64,000 nt of DNA from Silurus meridionalis (GCF_014805685.1 NC_060906.1:12257846-12321845), one strand, 5' to 3'. Shown: positions 38,726 through 50,544, numbered from the stretch's first letter. Made by a program: numbers and translations. The notes: a model not told the origin generated them from the sequence alone.

Positions 38726-41241
38726 GTAGGTTTTCGTTCATTAAAAATATTTGTACTTGTTTGTAAAATGAATTCAGCACAGGTTATGATCATTAAAATA
38801 GCACAGATGTAACAATAAATTATTCTCACATTCTTTCAGATTCCACAGAAATTTTGGATTTCAACCAGAATGTAAAACTGAATCTTTTGGCTGAAGCAAG
38901 CCAGCAACTTTTAGCAAAGGAAATGCAACTCTTTAAGCAACAATCATCAAATACAGAAGTGAATTGCCCTGAAGATGAAGAGGACAGTTTGCAAAAGGAC
39001 TATGAAATTTTAATGCTTCATTTAAGAATGGCAGTCCAGGATTCCTTTAACAAGGAGAATCAGAAAATTCTGTGTAATGCTTTAAAGGCTATAAGTCAAC
39101 AGGAGGAGCAAGACAGGAACTGGAAGGAAGAAGCAACAGAGAAGTGTCCACGTTGGAGGCCCCTAAAATGCAGAGAGATCCATGACATATTGCTAAAAAA
39201 CATAGTAGAGGTTCGGCTGCAACAAGCCAATGAAGAAGAGAATGGTGCAGATAGGCTGTCCACCTCTCTGAAGAGAGAGGTATGTCGGATGGGCAAACGC
39301 ATTCAAAAGGACCTGCTCCAAGTTGTTAGAGATGTGCAGCAATGTTACACTCCAGAGTTTGATATATGTAACATGTATATTCAGCTCTACCACCAAGCGT
39401 TCTCAACAAAACTGATGGAGTTGGCTCAAACCACCACTGAAATACAAGACTGTATCTACATACTATCCTGGATTCATGTTTATTATCCAAAGTAAGGGAC
39501 AAGTGCTCAAGCATGCTCATTGGATGTCTACTATTCAAAAATGTGCATAATTTGGTTGAGTAGTGAACGGGTTAATTTTAAATACTGTAATGATTATTAC
39601 TTTTCAGGGATATTTTGCAACATAGTGAACTGAAGCCACACATCAACACAGAATCATTAGAAGCTCTCTTACCAGAGAAAGATCTGAAATCGCTGGAGGA
39701 GCAGTATCTCTCACACAAAGAGGTGATGCCAAATGATAGACTTTGGATCCATGTAATATCATGAACTGAATACATATTTGTATTTTCTCAAAGACATTAG
39801 GTAAAAGCTTATAGCATACAGTCGAATTACAAAAAGAATGACAGTGTATGAAAATATTTCCCAAATCTGTTTTTAATAGGGAGTTTTTGCTTGAAACAAG
39901 TCAATTTGGCTGAGCTAATTCAGAAACTTTGGTGAAGCTTCCTTTATGAGGGAGTTCAATGATACCAACATTTTGAAAAACCATAATCAGAAATATTGTT
40001 AAGATTTGAAGCATATAATTGATTTGTCATTTATGTTATTTTATAGTGCTAATGTCACCATTATTATCCTACCTAAAATTAATATAAACGATCTCATCGA
40101 ATTTGTGAAGTTGTGTTTGATAAAAGAAAAAACCATTACAAAAATGTCCATATCCCATGAAATTATAACCTTCGAACTTTTAAACATTTTATTCAGGATA
40201 GACATTCTTTGTTATCCTGTAAGTAAAACATAAACAGCTGTCTGTTAAATAAGTAACGTATAAATGAGGCACCGCCTTGAATAAGTAAAAGCTGCTGGAT
40301 TAACATGTTACTAAATAATTAAATTTAATAAATAAATAAGTTATGAAATTAATAAGGTAACTCATGAGTAACTGAGTAAAAGCAGAAGCTTCAAAAAAAC
40401 AAAATGCCCCCTAACTAACTTCAAATTTTTCTTTTTAGTTTCAGAATAGTTGAAAAAGCAATAAAATATAAATATAGTATTCAGAATGTTTTTGTGTTTA
40501 AAAAAAAAAAAAAAAAATAAATAAATAATGTTTTTTAATATTTCAAGGTAAATGTATATATTGTTTTATAGGTGGAGGTCAGTAAATGGCTGTCCAATGC
40601 TCTTAAAAAAGAGGAGGAAATGTGGCAGACGAGTGTTAAACCTGAGCTCATCGATGGGTGCTACTTCTCCAATCTTGCTATAGATGTGATACCTGTATGA
40701 ACACACATTTTGTTTCTAAAGGACATACAGTGTTTGGACAGAAGTTTGCAGACACCTGAATATAAGATTCTTTTGTGCTTTTTGAACACCCCACTTCACC
40801 TTTAGTCCCCATTTGCTGTTATAATAATTTTCACTTTTCTGGAAAGAAGCTTCACTAGATTTTGGGAGTGTGCTTGTGCTTGGTCATTCAGCCACAAAGG
40901 TGTTCAATAGGGTTTAAGTCAGAGCTCTGTAGCAAGCCACTTCAGATCTTTCCCTCCAACCCATGAGCCAACTTCATGGAGCTGGCTTTGTGCACAGGGG
41001 CATTGTCACGCTCGAACTGGTTTAAGACTACAACATTTAAAGACATCCTATACAATTGCATATTGATTACATATTGATGGAAAAGTCAGGTGTCCCAGTA
41101 TGTTTGTCCAAATATTGTATGTGACTCATGTTTGTGAAAGTTAAACAGATTCAATTTAATGCTTTTGTTGCAAAATGCTGTCTTAGCAAGTGAAGAAAAA
41201 GAAAATGTTATCTAATAATTTTTATGATGACATGGTTATAT

Positions 41242-41312
<71 letters not shown>

Positions 41313-43657
41313 CAATTCAGCCCATTTATATACTGATACTAAGTTCAAACGTATTTTATGTTATTTGTTTTTCCAACTTTAAATTTGAAATTCATTTTAT
41401 TTTGCATATATTTAAGATATTTTAGATGTCATGAGTGGATTCACATTAAGTTAGCTACAGAGTAAATTTCTTATTGTCTGATACATGCATTATATAAATC
41501 TATCATATAAAATAAATCTCTGGTTTACAGATTATTGAGGCAGCCAGGAAAGAAACCATTGAAATTCTGGGTAACACAGATCAGAGAATTTTGCATCAAC
41601 TGCACAGCTTCCTAGAGAGGTATCAAATATCTATTGTCACTATCAAGTTCTGTGTAAACACGATTTATCTATTAATCTATATTTAAATGAGTATGTGCTG
41701 CTATATTTAAATGAGTATGTGCTCAGTTTATTGTTCTGGAAACAGGAATTGCCTGGCATTAGCCCAGAATTCTGAGCCCCTGCCCATACCCCAAACACAC
41801 TGTTTCAATACTAATATCATTTACTGCATTCTATTAATAATACTTAATGTTGTATTACTAATGTTTTAACTATACATTACTAAGAATAAACTTGTTTTTT
41901 TAATATTGCATTAAAATATTGTTTCTATTTGCAGCTATAAGAAATCCATAGCTGAGCTTATCAAAGGAAAGCACACCCCTGAAAGTATCCCTGACAATAT
42001 CCCCAACAACCTGAAAGCCAATCTAAATAGCATTAGGCAGTTCAGGTGAGATAATGTCACATAACACAATAGTGCATATGGAAATACAGTACATACTGTA
42101 TAGAATATTAGTTAGAATATACAGCTTTATTCTTACTCTCCAGCATTTCGTTCTGTACATAGACATATACAACTTTAGTCCAACATCTTAAAGTCTTAAG
42201 AATAAGAACAAATATGAACATAAGAGGACATCTAGATGTTTGAGAAAATGTTGTGAAATGATTGTATGTCTACAGGGAGTATATAGAGAAACACGACAAT
42301 CTCACAGAAGGAAAGAAAGACATGCTGTTTACTGTATCAGAGATGAGAGACTCCTGTCATAGTTATTTCCTCACCCCCATACACAAGAATCTCAAGGTAT
42401 CTACAATAAATTCATAAATCATATTTATTTAGTATTTCCTATTGTATAAGAGCATTGACTTAATAAATTGATAATGTAGCTGACTTTGATATAATTTTCT
42501 CTACAGGAGCAGTATCGTAAGTTGTGGACTCCAGCCTGGTTTTCCCAAAGTCATACAATCATTGACAATCTACTAAGCTTCCTGGAAGATATGATCCAGC
42601 ATTTCACAGACCTACAGTCTGCCTGCTTAATGGTTAGTCTCTAATGAAACCTGAAAAATATCAAATTATATATATATTTTTATATAACAAATTTACAAAT
42701 TCCTAATATACAAATATTAGGAATATCAGTAAACATAAACTCTGGCTGTGTATGTAGGAGCTGTTGAGGCAGCTGTATTCTGAGGTGATGATACAATATG
42801 TCAAGAGGATTTTGAAGGGGAAACTAAAACTAAAAGACAAGGATGAGCAGGAGGCAGCTGCACGCTTCATGTGTGAGGACAGTGCGAGAATAAACTCAGT
42901 GTTCATCAAAATTGTAAGTATGCAATGTCTAATTTATAGAATATATTCTATACATTTAGTAGCCAAAAGGCTGAGCTGCTGCGGTTTTTGAAAAAACTGA
43001 ATTAGAGGGTATTTTTTCCAGGTCCCAGTCCCAGTGGCAATAAAATACACACCTTGCATTAACTTAAAATTATGCTAACCCTTAACCCTGACCCCTCCCC
43101 CTCCCCATCCACTGTAAACATCACTGATTACATTACTGCTTAAAATAAAACTTTGTATACATACACACACACACACACATTTCCTGAATGCTACTTTAAC
43201 CACACATAAACAAAACAAATGACAACGCAACCCGCACATCTGGAATCTGTAATGAAGCAAAAAGCTTTGTATTTTTTTCAGAATTCCCCTAAAAAGTACA
43301 TGTGTATGCAAAAAAAAAAAAAAAGACCCACATTAAATATAACATGATTGCATGTGTTCTATTATGTGCATTCTGTTTGGGTCAGAAACTTAAAAACTAT
43401 TTCTATACCAAGAAAATCGAAACATTCTAATGCGATGCGCTGTACACTTTTTGTATGGTTTTTTCCAGGAAGAGGGAATGTTGGGGTTAAGCCAAACAGT
43501 CATTAGCTCAAAATTTCCCTGGATTCCCACGTGTCTGCTTTTTAAACACACGTTTAATCAATGCTATTTTCTCCGTAGTCATTTCTCATAATCCGAAAGT
43601 ACTGCACTTGTAAAAGTGACAAAGAATGTACTTCTTTGAGGTTTTCCCAGAAGTTAA

Positions 43658-43699
<42 letters not shown>

Positions 43700-46600
43700 C
43701 TCTATGTATGTATATATGTAAGAAAGTAAGTACACCCCTCACATTTCAGCACCCATTGTAGTATATCTTCTAAAGGGACAATGCTATAGAACTAATAGAA
43801 CTTGGGTATATTTTAGCGTAGTCAATGTGCAGCTTGTATAGCAGTACAGATTTACTGTCTTCTAAAAATAGCTCAACTTACAGCCATTATTGTCAAAATT
43901 ACTGTCAAGAAAAGTAAATACACTTTAAGTGATAACTGCTGTACGCCGTGTAACCATGCAAAGCCACAGGTCCTATTTATCATGTTCATGTTTCTGTCTG
44001 CTTGACAGGACCATACAAATTTGTGTATCTTGTATTAGAGCAGTTAAAATTTGGTGCTTTGAGTACAATTCTCTCAATCTGACCACTGGATGTTTAAAAT
44101 GGCACCTCATGAAAAAGAACTCTCTGAGGATTTGGGCATTAGAATTGTTGATCTCTACAAAGATGGCTAAGGCTATTAGAAATTAGTAACATCCTAAAAC
44201 TGAGTTACAGTACAGTGGCCAGAGTCATACAAAGTTTTTCAAGATGGCTTCCATTCAGAACAGGCTTTGCAGGGGCATCGTGCTATGTGTTTCAGGTGCA
44301 GAATCTGGCTTCAAAAACAGATGCATGAGTGCAGCAACTTTAGAGGTTGCAGAAGTGAAATGCATATGCCTCACACTCTGCAACAAGTCAGTTTGCATGG
44401 TCGTCGTTCCAAAAGGAAACCTCTTCTGAAGCTGTCTTTCAAAAAAACCCACAAACAGTTTGCTGAAGACAACCTGTCCAAGAGCATGAATTACTGGAAT
44501 CATGTTTTCTGGTCTGATAAGATTAAGATTAACTTTTTTGGCTCAGATTATGTCCAGCATGTGTGACAATGCCCTGGTGAGAAGACCCAAGAAGATTGTG
44601 TCTTGCCTACAGTCAAGCATGGTGGTGGTAACATCATGGTCTGGGGTTGCATGAGTGCTGCTGGTACTGGGGAGCTGCGGGTTATTGAGGGAAACACAGA
44701 TTCCAACATGTACTGTGACGTTGTGAAGCAGAATATGCCCCCCCTTCATAAATTGGGCCAACATGAAAACGACCCCCGACACACCACCAAGAGGACAACT
44801 GCCTTGTTGGAGGTGAAGGTGAAGGTGAAGGTGATAGGGTGGACAAGTATGTCTCCAGACCTGAAACCTATTGAGGCTGGGCATCCTCAAGCAGAAGGTG
44901 GAGAAGTGTCATGTGTCCAACATCCAGCAGCTCAGTGATGTTATTATGAATGCAAATGGATTCCAGCAACAACCTGTGCAGTTCTGGTGAATTCTGCTGA
45001 ATTTCCATGGAAAACATTTCATGAATAAGGCAGTGCTAGATAACAATGGTGCTCACATAAAATACTGACACAGTTTTAAAATGTTACTTAGGGTGTCCTC
45101 AGATTTAATTACATTTGTTGTTAGTTATTTAGACAATAATGGATGTATGAGTTATTTTCAGAGGACACTAATTCTATATTGCAATACAAGCTAAATATAT
45201 CCTAGTTTCATTTCTATAGTATTTTCCCTTGAGAACATATAATCAAAATGGTTGCTGAAATGTAAGGGGTGTACTCACTTTTGTGAGATACTGTACAGAA
45301 CTAATATAAAATATTGAAACATGAATACTCCAAATGATATTTCAGTAGTTATTGAATTTAGCCCTTTTTTTTTTACTTTCTGTAAAAGTATTGCTGTTAA
45401 CAAGCAAGAGTAGCTTATATACACAAGTTTATTATTGTGTAAACTGCGAGCATAAGCCATAAGTCACTTTCCTTAGAATACCTTGTTCAGCACAGTTTTA
45501 TCACATTTTGTAGATAAGAAAAAAAACATATTCAAAATGGCTGAATATGCAAGACCTGAGTATTCAAATCAAACTAAATCATATCCACCAATTGTTTTCT
45601 TAAATTTTTTTTGGCCAGTTCCCTCTTGTCCCTGATCAACAGCTTCCAAATAAAGAATGAGGGCTGACATGTTGCTTACTCATGTATAATGTATAAATCA
45701 TGTATGAATCATGAATCATATACATGATACATAAAACTAACTACATTTTAAAAAATCTTCTAATGCAAACACACTCAAAGGAAAGTGCTGCTCGCCCTGT
45801 CCATATACATGAGCTCAAAGATGTGGTTTAAATTTGTAGATATTTCTGCCAGACTCATTTTTCCATCCAAGATTTGCTTTGTAGTCTGGATTTCAGGCAG
45901 CTGTTTTTTTAAGCTTTCCAGCAGCTGTGAAACAGTAATAAACAGTAAAAAATCCTTGCACATGCTTGAGAATAACATTTAGCAAATAGAATCAATTATA
46001 CAAAATTAATCATTATCTGACAAGATTGTTACTTTGCTCCCACAGGGATTAGAAGATAATTGGCTTTATGGCATTTTACCCAAATTATCAGAAGTGGTGA
46101 GACTGCAGGACCCAGGAGCACTTCAGCTTGAGATAGTTACGCTGGCCAGAACATTCCCGGACATCAGGTGAGACACATGACTGAAGACAGTTAGCATTGA
46201 AATAAACATTCCAGGTTGTCCTAAACTACAATAACAATAGATAATGCATTAAGTCATTAATATTCATCTCTCATAGCAGTGCATGCTTGCCTTTTTAATA
46301 CTGCGGTGACTTTAGATTAGACCTATTACAGTCATTTGAACCTGGCCAAAAAAACTCCAACGCTTCCAGATATAAGTGCTGAAATGACTTATGATTCACA
46401 CACACCATTAATGTGGCAAGAGCTGGTTCCTAGTCTGAAGTGGGAGTGTTAACTTTCGCACTTAGCAGCTGCAGTGGTAACACTTAAACTCATTTGTCAG
46501 GCATTCGGACAATTTGACACACTTTCATGGGCTGTTTTGTGATGTATTTTGCATTCATGTAAAAAACATACACTATATGGACAAAGGTATTGGGACACCT

Positions 46601-47603
46601 GACTTTTCCAGCCATATGGGTTTTACACCACAAGGTTGGAGGCACACAATTTTATATGATGTCTTTGGATGTTTTAGCACTTAATTTTATTTGAACTAGG
46701 AGACCAAAACCTATATGACAATGCCCCTGTGCACAAAAGCAGCTCCATGAAAATATGCTTTACATGGGTTGGAGTGGAAGACCTTAACCCTATTGAACAC
46801 CTTCAGGATGAATTGAAAAGCTGACTGCACTAACCCTCCTTACCCTGCATCAGTACCTGACTTTACTAACACCATTATGGCTAAATCAGGATTCAATAAA
46901 GTGAAACACTTCATTATGACATCATTATGTTGGAAGTCTGTGTCTAAGCTTATTCTAAGTACATCATAGAAGAAGCAAAGACAAAGCAAAAGCAAAACAA
47001 TATCCCAGAAATCAGAAAACATAGATATAAAAGAAGCAAAGTAGTGCAACTCCTCTAACATAGATCATTTTAAAGCCGTAATCTATTAGAAAATGATAGC
47101 AACTTTTATAACTAATAGTAAACTAAACCCCAAATATTTTTATAGCTCTTGTCGAAGAAAATAACAGAGTACCATTTAACGAAAAAAAAATTCCTGCTTA
47201 CTTACTGAATATAAAAGCGGACATAACAGTTTGGGACAGAATCTATTTCCCATTGTTCAGGAAAATAAATAGTCTTTAGGATTCGGTTTCAAGCAGCAGA
47301 ATTGAAATTTTCAGAATAAAAAGACAAAAAAAGTTAGGAATGATGAATGCCGTGAAGTCAAAATTGGTCTTTCACAGTATTGAAACTGTATTTCTTATTT
47401 AGAGGTGATCCACAATAACATTTCCTATGTTTTTTGTTAACAGTGAATGCCAAGTCCTTGCACTCCTGAGCTTAAAGGCGAACCTCTCAAAAGCAGATGT
47501 GCGCAGCATCAAAAACAGCCTGACTGAGAATCGGGATTCGCTGAACACTGAACCTACAACAGATTTCTTTTCTAAAGTGCCAATAAAACGGAAATTGCTG
47601 TAA
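38576..47603 (+). CDS. tnfaip2-like: TNFAIP2/EXOC3-like (Sec6 family) protein, left paralogue; first exon not found
   Basis: Eleven exons join in frame: 38576-38725, 38840-39491, 39608-39722, 40572-40694, 41531-41619, 41935-42045, 42276-42396, 42507-42632, 42758-42913, 46046-46167 and 47444-47603. They give 640 residues plus a missing N-terminal exon; TNFAIP2 and EXOC3L4 have roughly 650-720. The family block WRPLKCREIHD, followed by LQQANEEE, lies in the large exon, and helical Sec6-type segments run to the end (KVPIKRKLL, TAA at 47601). A lysine-rich stretch (MLKKTKKQPK) precedes the Sec6 body. TNFAIP2 (M-Sec) is a TNF- and interferon-inducible cytosolic protein that works with RalA and the exocyst at the plasma membrane and promotes tunnelling nanotubes; this is family knowledge. 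The exon at 38576 starts in phase 1, so an upstream coding exon must exist. The ATG at 38854 is internal. TNFAIP2 and EXOC3L4 cannot be separated by eye. Confidence 0.88.
38840..39491 (+). CDS. tnfaip2-like: tnfaip2-like (left) exon 3, large Sec6 exon
   Basis: This 652-bp exon runs from ttctttcag to CCAAA/gtaagg. It encodes [20 protein letters not shown], the conserved WRPLKCREIHD block and AFSTKLMELAQ. It aligns along its length with 58808-59426. Confidence 0.9.
39608..39722 (+). CDS. tnfaip2-like: tnfaip2-like (left) exon 4
   Basis: 115 bp, encoding KDILQHSELKPHINTESLEA and [11 protein letters not shown]; donor GAG/gtgatg. Same length and phases as 59544-59658. Confidence 0.88.
39723..40571 (+). 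other. tnfaip2-like (left) intron 4
   Basis: An 849-bp phase-0 intron; AT-rich with an A-run near 40501-40517. No repeat family was recognised. Confidence 0.6.
40572..40694 (+). CDS. tnfaip2-like: tnfaip2-like (left) exon 5
   Basis: 123 bp, encoding VEVSKWLSNALKKEE and KPELIDGCYFSNLAIDVIP. The acceptor is tgttttatag and the donor CCT/gtatga. Same length as 60314-60436. Confidence 0.87.
40720..41130 (-). mobile_element. Tc1-related non-autonomous element in intron 5 (left gene)
   Basis: On the minus strand, GACAATGCCCCTGTGCACAA and CCCTATTGAACACCTTTGTG, with the end GACAAACATACTGGGACACC, match a fish repeat that also occurs at 46568-46860, 55250-55570 and 57770-57860. Confidence 0.7.
41245..41310. 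repeat. (AT)n microsatellite in intron 5 (left gene)
   Basis: About 65 bp of AT. Confidence 0.95.
41531..41619 (+). CDS. tnfaip2-like: tnfaip2-like (left) exon 6
   Basis: 89 bp after tggtttacag, encoding IIEAARKETIEILGNTD and LHQLHSFLER. It ends in phase 2 (AG/gtatca). Confidence 0.86.
41935..42045 (+). CDS. tnfaip2-like: tnfaip2-like (left) exon 7
   Basis: 111 bp, encoding SYKKSIAELIKGKHTPE and NLKANLNSIRQFR; phase 2 at both ends. It is 18 bp longer than its counterpart 60945-61037. Confidence 0.86.
42276..42396 (+). CDS. tnfaip2-like: tnfaip2-like (left) exon 8
   Basis: 121 bp, encoding REYIEKHDNLTEGKKDM and RDSCHSYFLTPIHKNLK; donor AAG/gtatct. The REYIEK and RDSCH blocks are shared with 61456-61579. 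Confidence 0.9.
42507..42632 (+). CDS. tnfaip2-like: tnfaip2-like (left) exon 9
   Basis: 126 bp, encoding EQYRKLWTPAWFSQSHT through LQSACLM; the acceptor is ttctctacag and the donor ATG/gttagt. Same length as 63293-63418. Confidence 0.88.
42758..42913 (+). CDS. tnfaip2-like: tnfaip2-like (left) exon 10
   Basis: 156 bp, encoding ELLRQLYSEVMIQYVKR, then LKDKDEQEAAARFMCEDSAR; donor ATT/gtaagt. It matches 63638-63793 almost residue for residue. Confidence 0.92.
43661..43697. repeat. (GT)n microsatellite
   Basis: About 37 bp, immediately left of the Tc1-like element in intron 10 of the left gene. Confidence 0.93.
43709..45295 (+). mobile_element. Near full-length, decayed Tc1-like transposon with both ends
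   Basis: Long inverted ends are recognisable: AAGTACACCCCTCACATTTC on the left, and AATGTAAGGGGTGTACTCAC followed by TTTTGTGAGATACTGTA on the right. Between them the plus strand has transposase pieces LHGRRSKRKPLLKLSFKKTH, NYWNHVFWSDKIKINFFGSD, VKHGGGNIMVWGCMSAAGTG and MSPDLKPIE. Frameshifts and stops inactivate it. It accounts for half of the 3.1-kb intron 10. Confidence 0.87.
45775..45924 (-). CDS. Unidentified antisense terminal-exon-like sequence inside left tnfaip2-like intron 10
   Basis: On the minus strand a strong acceptor (tttattactgtttcacag) is followed by 49 codons and a stop. It reads LLESLKKQLPEIQTTKQ, then SLAEISTNLNHIFELM and ends ASSTFL. The peptide is leucine-rich and amphipathic, suggesting a helical or coiled-coil C-terminus. 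I do not recognise the family, and no upstream partner exon was found to the right on the minus strand. It may be a nested antisense gene, a displaced exon or chance. Confidence 0.35.
   Translation of the reverse strand: MLESLKKQLPEIQTTKQILDGKMSLAEISTNLNHIFELMYMDRASSTFL
46046..46167 (+). CDS. tnfaip2-like: tnfaip2-like (left) exon 11
   Basis: 122 bp after tttgctcccacag, encoding GLEDNWLYGILPKLSEVVRL and LQLEIVTLARTFPDIR. It is separated from exon 10 by a 3.1-kb intron enlarged by a Tc1-like element. Confidence 0.88.
46568..46860 (+). mobile_element. Tc1-related non-autonomous element in intron 11 (left gene)
   Basis: It begins ACACTATATGGACAAAGGTA followed by TTGGGACACC, and contains ATGACAATGCCCCTGTGCAC and CCCTATTGAACACCTTCAGG. 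The 3' half is missing. Confidence 0.72.
47444..47603 (+). CDS. tnfaip2-like: tnfaip2-like (left) exon 12, terminal
   Basis: 160 bp after ttttttgttaacag, encoding SECQVLALLSLKANLSKADV, then KVPIKRKLL and TAA. TNFAIP2-family proteins end in a similar short helical segment. Confidence 0.87.
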
Positions 47604-47754
47604 AGCCGTATTATTGCTACAGATAAACTTTTAAATTTGCTATAATACTCAGGAGGTCATTGCTTATATATCATATGCTACATTTACTAACCCAATTATA
47701 GATTGTAGAAAAAATTTCATATCTGTTGTTAGTAAGAAACTGTACATATTATAT

Positions 47755-47836
<82 letters not shown>

Positions 47837-48332
47837 CACTAATGAATAATTTTCACAATTTTATAAAATGTTTGTGTGCATGTAAGCACTGGGGTCAAAT
47901 ACTTACAATGCTATTCTTATCTTTATGTCATTCTATTATATCCTTAGTTAAAAGATTGACGTGTAAGGGAATTATATAAAATTATAAACCTAAAAGAATG
48001 ACCTCATGGTTCTTTATGCATTTTGTGGTTTCATTTAATGTCTTTTTTTGTGTATTGACATTTTTGTCTTTTTTTTATTTTATTTACCTTCTCTAATATA
48101 GATGGCATGCATCAGGTTTAATATATAAAGATCTGTTATAATAGGTCATAAATGACATTACATTTTAGAATTTGTTGTATGTTTAATATACAGTAAGCTG
48201 GGTTCTAAAAGTGTGTGATGGTCATTATTTTGTTGTGTTACAAGTGATAATTTAGCAATTTTAATTGCCACATTATTGATTAATTACTGATCTATTGCTA
48301 TGCTAAGTTAGTGGGAAGATACAGTGATCTAC
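47604..48332. other. Left gene 3' flank
   Basis: Probable 3' UTR and flank of the left tnfaip2-like gene, with (AT)n at 47757-47817 followed by a T-run. No confident polyadenylation signal was assigned. Confidence 0.4.
47757..47836. repeat. (AT)n then poly-T
   Basis: About 60 bp of AT followed by about 19 T. Confidence 0.95.
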
Positions 48333-48558
48333 TGTCAGGGTCACACTCACACACGCATGCACACACACTTACACACACTCACGGCAGTCCTTAGGTTGAA
48401 AGAGTCTAAGTTGCGCTAGGGAAGAAGTGTAGCTGATTCGAGATGCGCGGGGAGGAGAAGCGCAGCCGGTACCAGATAGTAGAGTCCGAATGGGACGGAT
48501 AGCATAGAGTACTGCATGTAACAGTGACCCCATACAGCAGTACGTAACATCCCTGACA
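48333..48558. mobile_element. 226-bp solo-LTR-like element
   Basis: It begins TGTCAGGG and ends CCCTGACA, with flanks tctac and cctac giving a near 5-bp duplication. TG...CA termini and size fit a small solo LTR; a short DNA element with inverted ends is the alternative. Confidence 0.55.
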
Positions 48559-48977
48559 CCTACACTAATATTAGCACCCATTATAAATAAGTAATAAAGG
48601 CTGTAAAACAATTTATTGTTTAACCTTTTTGGTCAAATATTTCACAAAATGCTCTCATGAAAATCAAACAACTTCAAAGTCCTCACAGTGTTATCAGGAA
48701 AAATAAATAGTTCATTATATGTGTGGCACATATTTACTGGCTCCTAAATATGCAGCAAAAAGTATAGAATGAAAGGTTCCAATCATTTTGCCACACATAT
48801 GCAATTTTTATATTAGTATGCAATTGTTTGATATCCATGAAATACTTTTTGTGATTTTTCTTTGAACTAATGATCAGAAAAAGTATTTTTGTACAGCCTT
48901 CTTTGCACATGTTTACCAAGGAGGGCAGAGTATAGGAGATGGAGATTCACATGTTCATCTTGTATCTGCATGGGTCT

Positions 48978-48980
<3 letters not shown>

Positions 48981-49040
<60 letters not shown>

Positions 49041-49041
49041 T
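48981..49041. repeat. (GT)n microsatellite
   Basis: About 60 bp of GT. Confidence 0.96.
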
Positions 49042-49379
49042 GTTTCCCTACAGTCAGGTTTATTTCTGCCTTTTAGGATATACTCTGGACCCACTATGAC
49101 CCTGACTTTAGTGCAGATAAAACAAAATAACAAAAAACAGTATTTGAACGTCAACAGATTTACCTCTGTCATACATCTTTTTACACTTTCCTGCACTCAC
49201 AGGTTATGTAAATTGCTGATTTGGCACAGGAAACACATATTTCTGTTTGACATGTTTCTCTAAAATAATTTTTTCATGCAATAAAATGTCCAGCTGTGCA
49301 AAATTTTATACATCCCTGCCAGACCGACACTACTGAAACTTTACATTGTTTAAACTACCCTCACATGCCTTTTCTAATT

Positions 49380-49560
<181 letters not shown>

Positions 49561-49869
49561 TCTTTTATTACAGTCTATCACAGATTCAGTGATGTCTCTT
49601 CAGGCAGTGAATGGTATAACAACTCTAGTGGGATGATGAGGCATAGCGGAGAGAGTAAGCATGTGATTTCAAGGAAAGCAGCCGGGGCTCTTATTATAAA
49701 GCAGACAGCAAAATAGCAGCATGCAATACTCTCTCGAGAGAAAGGTTAAAAAACATAAAAAATGACAAATATCTAACTGCTTGTTAATGTCAACAAATCT
49801 GGTTAAACCATTCGGCTGTGGTGTAGCAGATTAGAAAAGGAAAAGCCTATTTGAAGCAGTGACTGATAG

Positions 49870-49910
49870 AACTGAAACCGAAACAGTTTCTCCATCTGCT
49901 GACGTCAGTG
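49870..49910 (+). promoter_or_regulatory. Candidate interferon-responsive promoter of right tnfaip2-like gene
   Basis: GAAACCGAAAC at 49874-49884 fits the ISRE core GAAANNGAAA, and with the following bases forms an IRF-like palindrome GAAACAGTTTC at 49880-49890. A perfect CRE, TGACGTCA, lies at 49900-49907. No TATA box is evident. The block sits about 60-100 bp before a consensus splice donor, as expected for a first-exon promoter. Confidence 0.6.
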
Positions 49911-49914
49911 ATGT

Positions 49915-49973
49915 GAGGTAAGGACCAGGCTGCAGCATCCACTCACAACCGCACCCAGCCAGAGAAAAAAGAG
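49915..49973 (+). other. Candidate 5' non-coding exon of right tnfaip2-like gene
   Basis: The exon ends with AAAAAAGAG/gtaagc, a near-consensus donor at 49974. The stretch has no usable start codon (the only ATG, upstream at 49910, is followed at once by TGA). Splicing to the acceptor at 57600 would give a 7.6-kb first intron. The 5' boundary is approximate. Confidence 0.5.
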
Positions 49974-50544
49974 GTAAGCAATGTCTTTTTATCCATCAAT
50001 TCAAGGACTTGGGGGATATTTATTATACAATTTTGAGTTTAAAAGAGAATGTTGTCTTTAATATTTTTGCATGCATGTATCACTGTGCATGTTTACATTA
50101 CTGTAGTATGGATTATTGATTTTTCCAGACACCGCAGTGCCAAATCTACTGTCAGATCTAGCATATCTGATTTTTATCAGTAAATAAGCTCTTAATAGAT
50201 ATCAAATTTTATCAGCTTGTTTTATTCAGTGCTGTAGGGGAATGAGATGCCACGGCTGCAGAATTGCTTCTTAAAGTCCACACTCTGCAGCTTGCATAAT
50301 CGAACTGATGCAAGATCATTATCCATGGAAACAAATAGGTTTAATCGGGTAATTATCCAGATTAAATCATAAATGCCTGCATAGATTTGCTTAACTGGAA
50401 TGGAAATGACAGTGATATCAGGGAAAGGGTGTGGTTAATAACTGGACTTTTTTTTTTTTTACATTTTAAAAGCATTGTGGCACATAGATCAATATTATGT
50501 GGTAGAATTAGTAAATAAATAAATAAAAAAGGAGAAAACAATTG

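Noticed and set aside
38854..39495. 213-codon frame starting at ATG 38854 as a complete gene
   Set aside because: The frame continues upstream to the acceptor at 38839 and is spliced at 39491; the apparent ATG is an internal methionine-like position and the stop is intronic.
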